Assembly: GCA_947448395.1 (NCBI GenBank)
Contig: CANFNA010000003.1
Coordinates: 1-51,469 of the forward strand
Source: Chthoniobacteraceae bacterium
GTDB lineage: Bacteria; Verrucomicrobiota; Verrucomicrobiia; Chthoniobacterales; Chthoniobacteraceae
Reading direction: 5' to 3'
DNA: 51,469 nucleotides
The notes below the pieces were generated by a model. It saw only the letters and a program-made list of their open reading frames with translations. It was not told the DNA's origin and searched no databases. Positions 34,804-43,118 of the stretch are shown here, in pieces. The position numbers were made by a program, and so were the translations under genes. The stretch's first letter is position 1. Each line of letters opens with the position of its first letter.

Positions 34804-36186
34804 ATGAAACCTGCCGCCCTTTTCTCGGCTTTCCCTTTCCTTCTCTGTTTAGCTCCCTTCCTGAGCAATAATCCATCAGCCGTCGCTCAGGGCATCCCTT
34901 CCTCCCCGACCGAATCGCGAAGTGTTCGCAAACCGATCGAATTCACGGAATATGATCTTCCGAACGGGCTCCATGTCATCCTACACGAAAATCATGCGGC
35001 ACCGGTAGTAGCCACGTACGTGCTGTACCGTGTGGGTAGTAAAAACGAACGGCCTGATCGCACTGGGTTCGCGCATTTTTTTGAGCACCTCATGTTTGAG
35101 GGATCCGAACACATCCCCAGAGGCTCTATTGATAAATACATCTCGGGAGCGGGTGGAAATCTCAACGCATCAACTTCATTCGATCGCACGGATTATTTTT
35201 TCAATCTTCCCTCGCATCAACTCCGCCTCGCACTTTGGATTGAATCGGAGCGCCTGTTACATGCGAGGATTGACGAGGCCGGTGTTGAGACACAGCGCTC
35301 TGTGGTGAAGGAAGAGCGGCGGCGTTCTTATGATAACCAACCTTATGGAAGCTTGTTTGAGGAGCTCTCAGCGCTGGTGTTTGAGGGCACGCCTTACCAG
35401 TGGGTTCCAATCGGATCTTTCCAGTACATTGACCAAGCTAAAATTGAAGAGTTTAGGGACTTTCACCGGACGTATTATCGGCCTGATAATGCAACATTAG
35501 TCATTGCGGGGGATTTTAAGAAGGACGACGCGAAACAGATTGTGGAAGAGTACTTCGCGACGATTCCAAAAGGGGAGGCTGTGCCCCAACCCAACATCTC
35601 TTGGGATCTTCAAGTGACCGGAAAATCGAAAGATGTGCTCAAGAAAAACACGCCTTTGCCTGCTCTAGTCCATGCTTGGCGCGGTCCAGTCGAAACGCAT
35701 CCTGATGCATATGCGCTGGATATGTTGGTGAACATTCTCGGCAGTGGTCGCTCCTCGCGACTTTATCAGAGGCTTGTGGAGAAAGAAGGCGTCGCCATGA
35801 GCGCCATGCCGTACTGTTACCTTATGGAAAAAGCCGGACTTCTCGCTCTTTCTGTCACTGGGCAGTCTGGTGTTTCGCTCGATGAGCTTGACCGTCTGCT
35901 CAAAGCAGAAATCGGAGCGGTCATTTCCGAGGGCGTGACCGAACAAGAGTTTCAAAAAGCCCGCAATGCGATGGAATCGCAGTTCGCCGAATCGGCCGGA
36001 ACGATGCATGACAGGGCCAGTTCACTGGCACACTATCACATGTTCTACCATGACACCGCGCTCGTTAACACGGAGCTGCAGCGTTACCTTTCTGTCACGC
36101 GAGAGGATCTCCAAAAGGTCGCAAAACAGTACTTCACTGAGTCTGGGCGCTTTACGCTTCGCTTCCCGCTTCCCACAGAAAAATAG
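34804..36186 (+). CDS. M16 zinc peptidase, catalytic subunit
   Basis: A 460-residue exported M16B peptidase. The ATG at 34804 opens a signal peptide (MKPAALFSAFPFLLCLAPFL through VAQ-G). The inverted zinc motif HFFEH is His91, Glu94 and His95, and the distal Glu ligand lies in VVKEERR (170-171), 76 residues later. Two M16 lobes are present (about 45-240 and 250-455). In the second lobe the segment SSRLYQRLVEKEGVAMSAMPY lacks the T-Y-G seen in the partner. It degrades or processes peptides in the periplasm, with substrate unknown. The next gene, 54 bp downstream, is a second M16 protein without the zinc site, and such pairs form heterodimers in the family. Confidence 0.92.
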   Translation: MKPAALFSAFPFLLCLAPFLSNNPSAVAQGIPSSPTESRSVRKPIEFTEYDLPNGLHVILHENHAAPVVATYVLYRVGSKNERPDRTGFAHFFEHLMFEGSEHIPRGSIDKYISGAGGNLNASTSFDRTDYFFNLPSHQLRLALWIESERLLHARIDEAGVETQRSVVKEERRRSYDNQPYGSLFEELSALVFEGTPYQWVPIGSFQYIDQAKIEEFRDFHRTYYRPDNATLVIAGDFKKDDAKQIVEEYFATIPKGEAVPQPNISWDLQVTGKSKDVLKKNTPLPALVHAWRGPVETHPDAYALDMLVNILGSGRSSRLYQRLVEKEGVAMSAMPYCYLMEKAGLLALSVTGQSGVSLDELDRLLKAEIGAVISEGVTEQEFQKARNAMESQFAESAGTMHDRASSLAHYHMFYHDTALVNTELQRYLSVTREDLQKVAKQYFTESGRFTLRFPLPTEK

Positions 36187-36240
36187 CGCAGCTCCCACCT
36201 ACTGAGTTACCTCGCTCTACACACTCTTCCCCAATTCCCT

Positions 36241-37668
36241 ATGCGACAACATGCTTTCCGTTTCGCTTTTTTGACCTTCGGACTATTCGCTCTATCGGTC
36301 TGCCCCTCGCGCGCTGAAGTGGACCGTTCTAAAAAGCCTGAGCCCGGCCCGGCCCCAGCCGTTTCGTTCCCCGATTTTCAAGATGTGACGCTCCCGAACG
36401 GGCTGCGCGTTTTTGTGATCCAAGACGATCGTCGGCCCACTGTCACTTTCCGCTTAATGGTAAAATCCGGTACGGTCTTCGACGGATCAAAACCAGGAAT
36501 TGCTTCGTTCACCGCTACGTTGCTGAACCGTGGAACCACCCATCGCGATGCCGCAACGTTTGCGCGCGAAACAGACTTTTTAGGCTCCCGAATCGAGGCA
36601 ATTTCTTCCAGCGATTCTATTTCATTGAGCGCCTCTTCGTTGAATAAGTACACGGAGAGCCTGTTGGAACTGATGTCGGACGCAGCGCGCAATCCGATAT
36701 TCGAAGAAGAACAGCTGAGTAAGATTCGCAAGCAAACGCTCTCTGCGCTCGAGGCCCAAAAACAGGAGCCTGCGAAGCTATCTTCCAAAATGGTTAGCCG
36801 CTTGGTTTTTGGGAGCCATCCGTATGCGGCTTATCCTACCCCTGAGAGTGTCTCGTCAATTGTTCGCGAGGATTTGGTCCGCTTTCACCAGACTCATTTC
36901 CATCCCAATAATGCGACCCTCGCTATCGTAGGAGACACCTCGCTTGAGAAAGTAAGACCGCTTATCGAAAAGGCATTCGGATCTTGGACCAAGAGTGAGA
37001 TACCGAAGGCGCCCAGTGGCCAGTTTCCAGAACTCAAGGGCCTTTCCGTTCATCTCATCGACCGGCCTGGTTCGGTCCAGAGCAACATTGTCATCTGCAG
37101 GCCGGGGCCGGCCCGTAGTACGCCGGATCTTCCAGAGGTGTTAGTTCTTAATGCCACTCTTGGAGGTAGCGCCTCGGGTCGGCTTTACGGAAATCTTCGT
37201 GAGAAGAACGGTTGGACCTACGGCTCTTATTCGATTTTCGACCTTCGTCGACAAGGAGGGTCCTTTGAGGCTTCGGCGGAGACTCGGAATGAGGTGACCG
37301 CCCCTGCGATTCGCGAGATTTTAAAAGAAATTACGAGGATCAGGGATGAAGTTGTGCCTGAGGCGGAACTGAACCTGCAGAGACAGTTCAATGTGGGAAA
37401 TTATTTGCTCAGCCTCGAAAACAGCGCTCGCACCGCCCAGCGGGTTCAAGACATCGACCTCTATGGGTTGCCGAGCGATTTCTACAGGGGCTATGCGCGA
37501 CGGATGGGCAGCGTCTCACCGGATCTTTTGCAAAAGACTGCGAGGGCTCATCTCGATGCGGAGAATATGTTCATCGTCGTCGTAGGCGAGGCGAAGGACA
37601 TTCAGGCGGCGCTAAGGGAGTTCGGAACCGTCACCGTATATGATAACGAGCTGCGACCACGGCCCTAG
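36241..37668 (+). CDS. M16-family non-catalytic partner subunit
   Basis: A 475-residue exported M16 protein with a signal peptide (RFAFLTFGLFALSVCPSRA-E). The zinc site is lost: the region aligned with AHFFEH reads ASFTAT (88-93), so Ser, Ala and Thr replace the two His and the Glu. It retains the C-terminal R/Y element, GRLYGNLREKNGWTYGSYS, which in M16 heterodimers helps hold substrate and is missing from the upstream subunit. The two genes therefore look complementary, like the alpha and beta subunits of mitochondrial processing peptidase. It is probably co-transcribed with the catalytic gene. The leader CTTCCCCAATTCCCT has no Shine-Dalgarno. Activity alone is not expected. Confidence 0.9.
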   Translation: MRQHAFRFAFLTFGLFALSVCPSRAEVDRSKKPEPGPAPAVSFPDFQDVTLPNGLRVFVIQDDRRPTVTFRLMVKSGTVFDGSKPGIASFTATLLNRGTTHRDAATFARETDFLGSRIEAISSSDSISLSASSLNKYTESLLELMSDAARNPIFEEEQLSKIRKQTLSALEAQKQEPAKLSSKMVSRLVFGSHPYAAYPTPESVSSIVREDLVRFHQTHFHPNNATLAIVGDTSLEKVRPLIEKAFGSWTKSEIPKAPSGQFPELKGLSVHLIDRPGSVQSNIVICRPGPARSTPDLPEVLVLNATLGGSASGRLYGNLREKNGWTYGSYSIFDLRRQGGSFEASAETRNEVTAPAIREILKEITRIRDEVVPEAELNLQRQFNVGNYLLSLENSARTAQRVQDIDLYGLPSDFYRGYARRMGSVSPDLLQKTARAHLDAENMFIVVVGEAKDIQAALREFGTVTVYDNELRPRP

Positions 37669-37754
37669 AAGCAGCCATTCAAGTTCCTTACCCTAGAGTT
37701 GCTCGACCTCTCCTTCTGCGATATCTCAAATCTTCAATCTCTTCCCTGAAATCT

Positions 37755-38912
37755 ATGAGCCGAAAAATCCGTTATGGAATGGTAGGCGGCGGACGCGGTG
37801 CCTTTATCGGCGGTGTCCATCGCATCGCAGCAAACATCGACGGCCAGATTGAACTGGTCTGCGGAGCGTTCTCCTCCGATCCCGAAAAATCCAAGGCATC
37901 GGGAGCGGACTTATTTTTGCCGCCGAACCGGTGCTACGGCTCGTTCGAGGAGATGATGCACGCCGAAAAAGCGCTCCCAGAAAGTCAGCGGATGGATTTC
38001 GTGTCGATTGTGACACCAAATCACATGCACTTCGCCCCAGCGAAGCTCGCGTTGCTTAGTGGCTTTCACGTTCTCTCGGACAAGCCGGCCACGTTTAACC
38101 TCGCAGAGGTGCGCGAATTGGTGGCTTTGGTGAAGCAAACAGGGCTGCTTTACGGGCTGACTCATAATTACACGGGGTATCCACTCGTGAAACACGCTCG
38201 TGAATTAGTGCACCAAGGAAAGCTGGGAAAAATCCGGAAAGTCGTCGTGGAATATCCGCAGGGTTGGTTGGCAACGCGTTTGGAAGATTCTGGGCAGAAG
38301 CAGGCCGCTTGGCGTGTCGACCCGACTCGGTGTGGCGCAGCAGGGTGTGTTGGCGACCTCGGAACTCACGCAGAAAATCTGGCTGAGTATATCACGGGTT
38401 TAAAAATCAAAGAGCTCGCTGCCGATCTCACTTCGTTCGTTGAGGGACGTCTCTTGGATGACGACGCTAACATGCTTCTGCGCTTTGAAAACGGAGCCAA
38501 AGGCGTTTTGCACAGTTCACAGATAAGTGTCGGTGAAGAGAACAATCTGAATATCCGCGTTTACGGAGAGAAAGGCGGATTGGAATGGCACCAGAATGAG
38601 CCCAACACCCTTCTGATGAAGTGGCTCGATAGGCCCACCGAAATTCTGCGAACGGCAAACGGATATTTATCTCCTGAGGCTGCAGCGAACACGCGTACTC
38701 CGGCCTCTCATCCCGAAGGCTACCTTGAAGCTTTCGCGAATGTTTACCGCAACTTTGCGAACCATCTCCGAGCGCTCCAATCTGGCGAAATCCCAAGCGC
38801 CCTTGTTCTGGACTATCCAAAGATTGAGGATGGAGTCCGCGGAATGGCCTTCATTGAGGCGGTTGTCAGCTCCAGTCAAAATAACGCCGCATGGACGCCG
38901 TTGGGAGCATGA
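37755..38912 (+). CDS. Gfo/Idh/MocA-family oxidoreductase
   Basis: A 385-residue NAD(P)-dependent dehydrogenase of the glucose-fructose oxidoreductase/inositol dehydrogenase family. The Rossmann motif is YGMVGGGRGAFIGGVHR (8-24). The family catalytic-dyad motif reads SDKPATF, with Asp in place of the common Glu in E-K-P. GDLGTHAENLAEYITG is typical of the catalytic domain and carries the conserved His. No signal peptide is seen, so it acts in the cytoplasm. Several members handle sugars or inositols, and the substrate here is unknown. It is separated from the M16 pair by 86 bp. The start context is CTTCCCTGAAATCT, lacking a Shine-Dalgarno sequence. Confidence 0.9.
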   Translation: MSRKIRYGMVGGGRGAFIGGVHRIAANIDGQIELVCGAFSSDPEKSKASGADLFLPPNRCYGSFEEMMHAEKALPESQRMDFVSIVTPNHMHFAPAKLALLSGFHVLSDKPATFNLAEVRELVALVKQTGLLYGLTHNYTGYPLVKHARELVHQGKLGKIRKVVVEYPQGWLATRLEDSGQKQAAWRVDPTRCGAAGCVGDLGTHAENLAEYITGLKIKELAADLTSFVEGRLLDDDANMLLRFENGAKGVLHSSQISVGEENNLNIRVYGEKGGLEWHQNEPNTLLMKWLDRPTEILRTANGYLSPEAAANTRTPASHPEGYLEAFANVYRNFANHLRALQSGEIPSALVLDYPKIEDGVRGMAFIEAVVSSSQNNAAWTPLGA

Positions 38913-39037
38913 TACCCTGCATAGCGAAGTGCAGCGGTAGATAACTTCATCCCCGTGGAGGCCCAAACCTCGAAGTTTATTTTTCACCTGAGAGCTTCGA
39001 GGCGGCCCTTCCCACCACCGAACACACGGTTTCCGCT

Positions 39038-39907
39038 ATGATTAAAAAGGCGCTTCCCTACGTGATCTGTGGACTACTGGTGGTCGCACTGTTTTATCAA
39101 AGTTCCGAGAGTGCCAAATGGGAGGCGCTTGCGAACGCTCACGAAAAAGCGGCTGGCGATGCAGTGCGCAAGCATGGGGGCGCGGGCCGAAAAACGGATG
39201 CCACGCCGGAACAGCAGGAGCTGGTCGACAAGGTTGCGGAACAACAGGCTGAAATCTCCAAACTGCGTCAGGAAAACTCTCAAGTACCGAAGTTGCAGGC
39301 AGAAGTCGCCCGGTTGCAGGGTGTGGAAGGGGTTGAAAGTGGTTTGGATCTGGCAGGCCGGATGGCCAAGCTGGCTGCGGTTGATGACGATCCCTTTGCC
39401 GCAGCCGTGATGGCGCTCGCATCTAAAGCGGCGGATTTGAATCGTCAGGTCCAAAACCGGCCCGCATTTGATATTCCCGAACTGCAACTTCTCGAGGAGG
39501 CTGATTGGCTCAGCATTGCTAAGGGCGCAGATTACGAAACTGAACAGGGAATCCGCCAGACTTTGAGTAAAACAAGGCAGAAGGCCAAAACACATTTTGC
39601 CGAAATGGCCACGGAGGCGTTGAACCAATTCTACGCGGCTAACAATAATCAACCACCAGCCAGTCCCACGCAGTTGCAGCCTTATTTCAAAACCCCAGTG
39701 GATCCATCCATTTTGCAGAGGTACCAAATGATCCCATCCACGGGGCTCGGCAGTCTCTCGGAACTCGGCCCAGTTTTGATCAGTGAAAAATCACCCGTCG
39801 ACCGCCAGTACGACACGCACTTTTATGTCGGACGAAAGGGTGTGGCATCCTTTATGATTACACCGGCAGGAACGAGTGATCCAGATGTCACTTGGGCTAC
39901 ACGGTAG
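39038..39907 (+). CDS. Membrane-anchored coiled-coil protein of unknown function
   Basis: A 289-residue protein with an N-terminal membrane anchor (about 5-20, ALPYVICGLLVVALFY), then a charged linker and a heptad-rich coiled coil (57-95: EQQELVDKVAEQQAEISKLRQE continuing to VARLQG). A helical part follows (about 105-205). The C-terminal 80 residues contain Q/P-rich sequence (NNNQPPASPTQLQPYFKTPVDP) and a small globular end (YDTHFYVGRKGVASF). The layout resembles verrucomicrobial secreted proteins with type IV pilin-like tails, but no prepilin peptidase site is seen. It precedes the MotA-like operon by 410 bp. Co-function is not shown. No family was recognised. Confidence 0.75.
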   Translation: MIKKALPYVICGLLVVALFYQSSESAKWEALANAHEKAAGDAVRKHGGAGRKTDATPEQQELVDKVAEQQAEISKLRQENSQVPKLQAEVARLQGVEGVESGLDLAGRMAKLAAVDDDPFAAAVMALASKAADLNRQVQNRPAFDIPELQLLEEADWLSIAKGADYETEQGIRQTLSKTRQKAKTHFAEMATEALNQFYAANNNQPPASPTQLQPYFKTPVDPSILQRYQMIPSTGLGSLSELGPVLISEKSPVDRQYDTHFYVGRKGVASFMITPAGTSDPDVTWATR

Positions 39908-40317
39908 TAGAGCAAGGCAAGACGGCCGTCTAAGTCGGTAAAAGCCTTCACTTTCGGCTCTCAGGTTGGTGTCTCAAGAGTTGTAAGCGGCATTCGTTTT
40001 TGAATAAAGTAGCCCTTTCATTCTTCGACAAAATCGAATCATTTCAGCGAGTTTACGTCATACTGAAGGTTCCCGACACACTGCCATGATGTGAAGAGAA
40101 TCAGTGTACGTTGAAACCAGTCCGCAGCGGCTTAAGGCTCGCATCGGAACGGTTTTTCGAATCTGCTGATCCTGTGGGCCTCAACGGTTCTAGGATCAAC
40201 GGAATGCAGCACCGATGAAAGTCGCTAAAGTTGATTCGGGATAATCCACCTCGGTTCTGCTAAAATCGGCTTTCATAGACTTAGTCCAATCTTTTTTACA
40301 CTCCCACAGCCACCCCT
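39908..40317. other. 410-bp noncoding gap upstream of the MotA-like operon
   Basis: No supported gene lies here. Longer frames (such as 40273-40755 minus) run antisense into the MotA-like gene and look like shadows. A perfect 12-bp palindrome AGACGGCCGTCT sits at 39920-39931, just past the upstream stop, and could be a short hairpin. A/T-rich elements near 40231 (TTGATT), 40240 (GATAAT) and 40261 (TAAAAT) lie where a promoter might be, but no pair has normal spacing. The last 25 bases before the ATG are pyrimidine-rich. The size of this gap, the largest in the window, suggests regulated expression or an undetected small RNA. Confidence 0.4.
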
Positions 40318-42039
40318 ATGAACTTCAACTGCCCGAGTTGTCAGATGCATCTCATGGCCGAGCCTGAAATGGCCGGTCAGATTGTCAAATGCCCAGGATG
40401 TAACACGAAGCTTCAGATTCCTGCTTTTGATGCTAGTGCCGCGCTTGGAGCTGCAGGCCATGAAGGGGGAGAAAATGCTGGAGGGCCTCCGCAACGCAAA
40501 GTTTGGAAAGAGCAGGATCCCACAAATCCAAACGCAGGTCTTAGTTTTGGCATAGGCATGGGGATCACCCTCGTGTGGTTTGCGATTATCTACTTCTTCC
40601 AAGCGCCGGCCGGGAAGGTTTCCAGCGAGTTTACTACTGGCGAGGTCTTGGCGAATCTCTTTTACAAGCACTTCACCATCAGCTTCGCCAACACGCTTTT
40701 CTTCTTTTGGGCGGCTGCGATTTGCTATCTGAAACACCTCAAGCTTCGCCATCAACGGCGCGCCATGTTATTGGACGTCCTACCTCGTGAACTTGGTAAC
40801 GCCATCAACGCGCAGAACGTGGGTCTGTTTATCGACCACGTGTACGGTCTGCCTGTTTCGCTTCGAGACAGTCTCATGGTAAATCGGATTCGGAAGGCGT
40901 TGGAGTTCTTCGAAGTCCGCCAAAATGTGGCAGACGTCAGCACCTTAATGTCGAGTCAGTCTGGCATCGATGGGTCGCGGATTATGGGCAGTTATATCCT
41001 GCCAAAAGCCTTTCTTTGGGCGATCCCGCTGCTCGGATTTATTGGAACTGTCATCGGTCTGTCCCACGCCATTAGTGGGATGAGCTTTTCCAACGTGGAA
41101 GATGTGAGCGCGATTGTAGGCTCCATCAACAACGTCACAAGCGGCTTGGGAACGGCGTTTGACGCAACTCTGCTCGGGTTGATCTTTGCTGTGACGCTGA
41201 ACTTCCCTCTGAATTCCCTGAGTAAGCACGAGGAAGAAGCACTGAATGACATTGACGCCTTCTGCAACGAAGTCCTCTTGCCACGCCTTGACGATGGAGC
41301 CGCGACAAAAAAAGAATCCGAGCCTAAGACGCCTGCAATCCAGAACTTTAGTGAGCTTGCAGGTGCTGTGGTTGAGGCGCTGTCGAGTTCGCAGAAAGAG
41401 TTTCTAACAGACCTCAATACGCTTTCTGGCCGCATGCTGGAATATGCCGATAAACTTGAACATCGAAACGAACAGTACCAGCAGAACGCTCTTCAGCACC
41501 TTGCTGACCAATTGGAGGCGATAGACAAGAGGGCTCAGGATCATTTCGCGGCGCTCCAGAATAAAAATGACGAAGCCTTGCATAACTTTGCCGAAAACAT
41601 TGCGCGCCTAGATCAATCCTCACGCGAGCTGCATGAGTCTATGCTCAAAGGACAGACTGCAGCGCTGACGCAGTTCACGCAAAAAGTAGAAACCGTCACG
41701 GAAGGCGTATCCAAGTCACTCGGAGGAGCTCTTCAAATCACGGAAAAAACGGTGGCGGGATTCGCCGACCATCTTGGCAAGTTCGAAGCCACTTCGAAGA
41801 ACTATCAAGACGCCGTCAAAGTTTCTCAAGAAGGCGCCGTGAAGGGGTTTGCGGATCGTGTTTCAGCGATGTCATCTGCAGCTGAGAAATCGCTCACTGC
41901 ATCTTTGGAACTGACGCAAAAAACGTTTACGAGTTTGGAAACTGGGGTTCGTGCGTTGAACACGGTTCTGGAACAACTAGGTTCCAAGCAGGTGATTATT
42001 CAGCAGGTTAAGAAGAAGGGTTGGTTCAGTCGCGAATAG
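40318..42039 (+). CDS. MotA/TolQ/ExbB-like channel subunit with N-terminal zinc ribbon and long coiled-coil tail
   Basis: A 573-residue inner-membrane protein. Residues 1-35 form a zinc ribbon (Cys5, Cys8, Cys25, Cys28: CPSC and CPGC). Four membrane helices follow at about 75-94, 118-138, 228-250 and 276-300. The TM3 signature IPLLGFIGTVIGLSHAI and the TM4 signature GLGTAFDATLLGLIFAV are those of the MotA/TolQ/ExbB channel family, which forms pentamers around two B subunits and uses an ion gradient. From about 345 to the end, over 220 residues of heptad-like helix (LTDLNTLSGRMLEYADKLEH and on) should extend into the cytoplasm, much like the tail of ZorA. The product ends QQVKKKGWFSRE. It is the first gene of a three-gene operon. 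No effector gene of Zorya is adjacent. The cargo or force target is unknown. Confidence 0.85.
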   Translation: MNFNCPSCQMHLMAEPEMAGQIVKCPGCNTKLQIPAFDASAALGAAGHEGGENAGGPPQRKVWKEQDPTNPNAGLSFGIGMGITLVWFAIIYFFQAPAGKVSSEFTTGEVLANLFYKHFTISFANTLFFFWAAAICYLKHLKLRHQRRAMLLDVLPRELGNAINAQNVGLFIDHVYGLPVSLRDSLMVNRIRKALEFFEVRQNVADVSTLMSSQSGIDGSRIMGSYILPKAFLWAIPLLGFIGTVIGLSHAISGMSFSNVEDVSAIVGSINNVTSGLGTAFDATLLGLIFAVTLNFPLNSLSKHEEEALNDIDAFCNEVLLPRLDDGAATKKESEPKTPAIQNFSELAGAVVEALSSSQKEFLTDLNTLSGRMLEYADKLEHRNEQYQQNALQHLADQLEAIDKRAQDHFAALQNKNDEALHNFAENIARLDQSSRELHESMLKGQTAALTQFTQKVETVTEGVSKSLGGALQITEKTVAGFADHLGKFEATSKNYQDAVKVSQEGAVKGFADRVSAMSSAAEKSLTASLELTQKTFTSLETGVRALNTVLEQLGSKQVIIQQVKKKGWFSRE

Positions 42040-42095
42040 GTTTTAGAAAACCGCTTTCCCTTCCCAAAAACTCTCAACCGCCTTCCACCCCCATC

Positions 42096-43097
42096 ATGGC
42101 GAAGAAAAGAGCGCACAAAACGGAGGAGATCATGTTGATCCCCTTCCTCGATATTTTGTGTTCCCTCATTGGCGTTTTAGCATTGATCATTGTGGTGCTG
42201 GTGGTGGCACAAACTCAGAGGATCAGTGGTCGGACCCCAGAAGAAATTCAGCGAGCGCAGGACCATCTGCGCATGCTCAAACAAAGGCAGGAATCTCAAA
42301 TCAAGTACGCGGGGCTTGATGAGAAACTGGCGATGCTCGCCAAACTCGAAGAGGAGTTGAAGGCGAAGAAAGAACAGAGTGAGAAAGCCAAAGATCTTCT
42401 GACGAACGGCGAGGCTATCAAGGAGAAGAATAAGACCGAGGCTAGCAGCCTCCAGGCTCAGCTCGATAATTTACTAACCGAGATTCTTGGACTCACAGGC
42501 CAAGAGCCGGGCTTAAAACAAAAGCTCGCTGAACTCCTCGCTGCGCTGGCGAAACTGAAGCCTCCGGAAAAGAAAGATGCTACTGTCCAAATTAATCCCC
42601 TGCGCTCTGGCTTAGGAGGTGGAACGCAGGTGTTCTTCGTCGACGCCTCGGGAGACAAACTGACCTTTGCGTGGAATGACAAAGAGAAGTACACCGTGAG
42701 TTCCGTGCCTGAAGTCATCGTGGCGGATGTTCCATTCAATGCATTCCTCGAGGCGGTAAAAGCGGTGCCGCAGAGTAAGCTTATTTTTCTTCTGCGGGAG
42801 GACGGGATGCGCGCTTACAATCTCGGAGCGGGCTGGGCCCAGTCTAAGTTCGGTTATCCCGTGGATAAGATCGGAAAGCTCCCCGTTCCAGGTCGGGGAG
42901 AGTTGGATCTAAAGCTTTTTGGGAAACTCCTTGGCGTCCTCCCTGGCCCCCCCCCGCCGCGCAATCCCGCGCCCACGCCCGCCCCGCCGCCAACCAGTCC
43001 AGCGCCTGCACCAGTTCCTATGCAGCCGAAGCAAAATCCAGCGGCCCCCAACCCCGCTCCAGTACCGGCGCCTGCGCCTGCGGCTCCGAAGCCGTAA
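42096..43097 (+). CDS. MotB/ExbD-like stator subunit B1
   Basis: A 333-residue inner-membrane protein. The ATG at 42096 (MAKKRAHKTEEI) was chosen over one at 42021 that overlaps the previous gene. One membrane helix (16-38, PFLDILCSLIGVLALIIVVLVV) carries Asp19, placed as the proton- or sodium-binding Asp of MotB/ExbD/TolR. A coiled coil follows (about 46-155), then a periplasmic globular domain (about 162-262) with LIFLLREDGMRAYNLGAGWA and FGYPVDKIG. The tail (283-333) is very Pro- and Ala-rich. There is no OmpA-like peptidoglycan-binding domain, so it differs from MotB and ZorB. It starts 56 bp after the channel gene, and the next subunit begins 21 bp downstream. The bases CTTCCACCCCCATC precede the start. 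Confidence 0.82.
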   Translation: MAKKRAHKTEEIMLIPFLDILCSLIGVLALIIVVLVVAQTQRISGRTPEEIQRAQDHLRMLKQRQESQIKYAGLDEKLAMLAKLEEELKAKKEQSEKAKDLLTNGEAIKEKNKTEASSLQAQLDNLLTEILGLTGQEPGLKQKLAELLAALAKLKPPEKKDATVQINPLRSGLGGGTQVFFVDASGDKLTFAWNDKEKYTVSSVPEVIVADVPFNAFLEAVKAVPQSKLIFLLREDGMRAYNLGAGWAQSKFGYPVDKIGKLPVPGRGELDLKLFGKLLGVLPGPPPPRNPAPTPAPPPTSPAPAPVPMQPKQNPAAPNPAPVPAPAPAAPKP

Positions 43098-43118
43098 CAA
43101 GCCCAATCTCTTCTCGCC

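Noticed and set aside
39074-39727. A 217-codon minus-strand frame opposite the coiled-coil gene
   Set aside because: It is a mirror frame of the 39038-39907 gene, which has the better start, membrane anchor and coiled coil.
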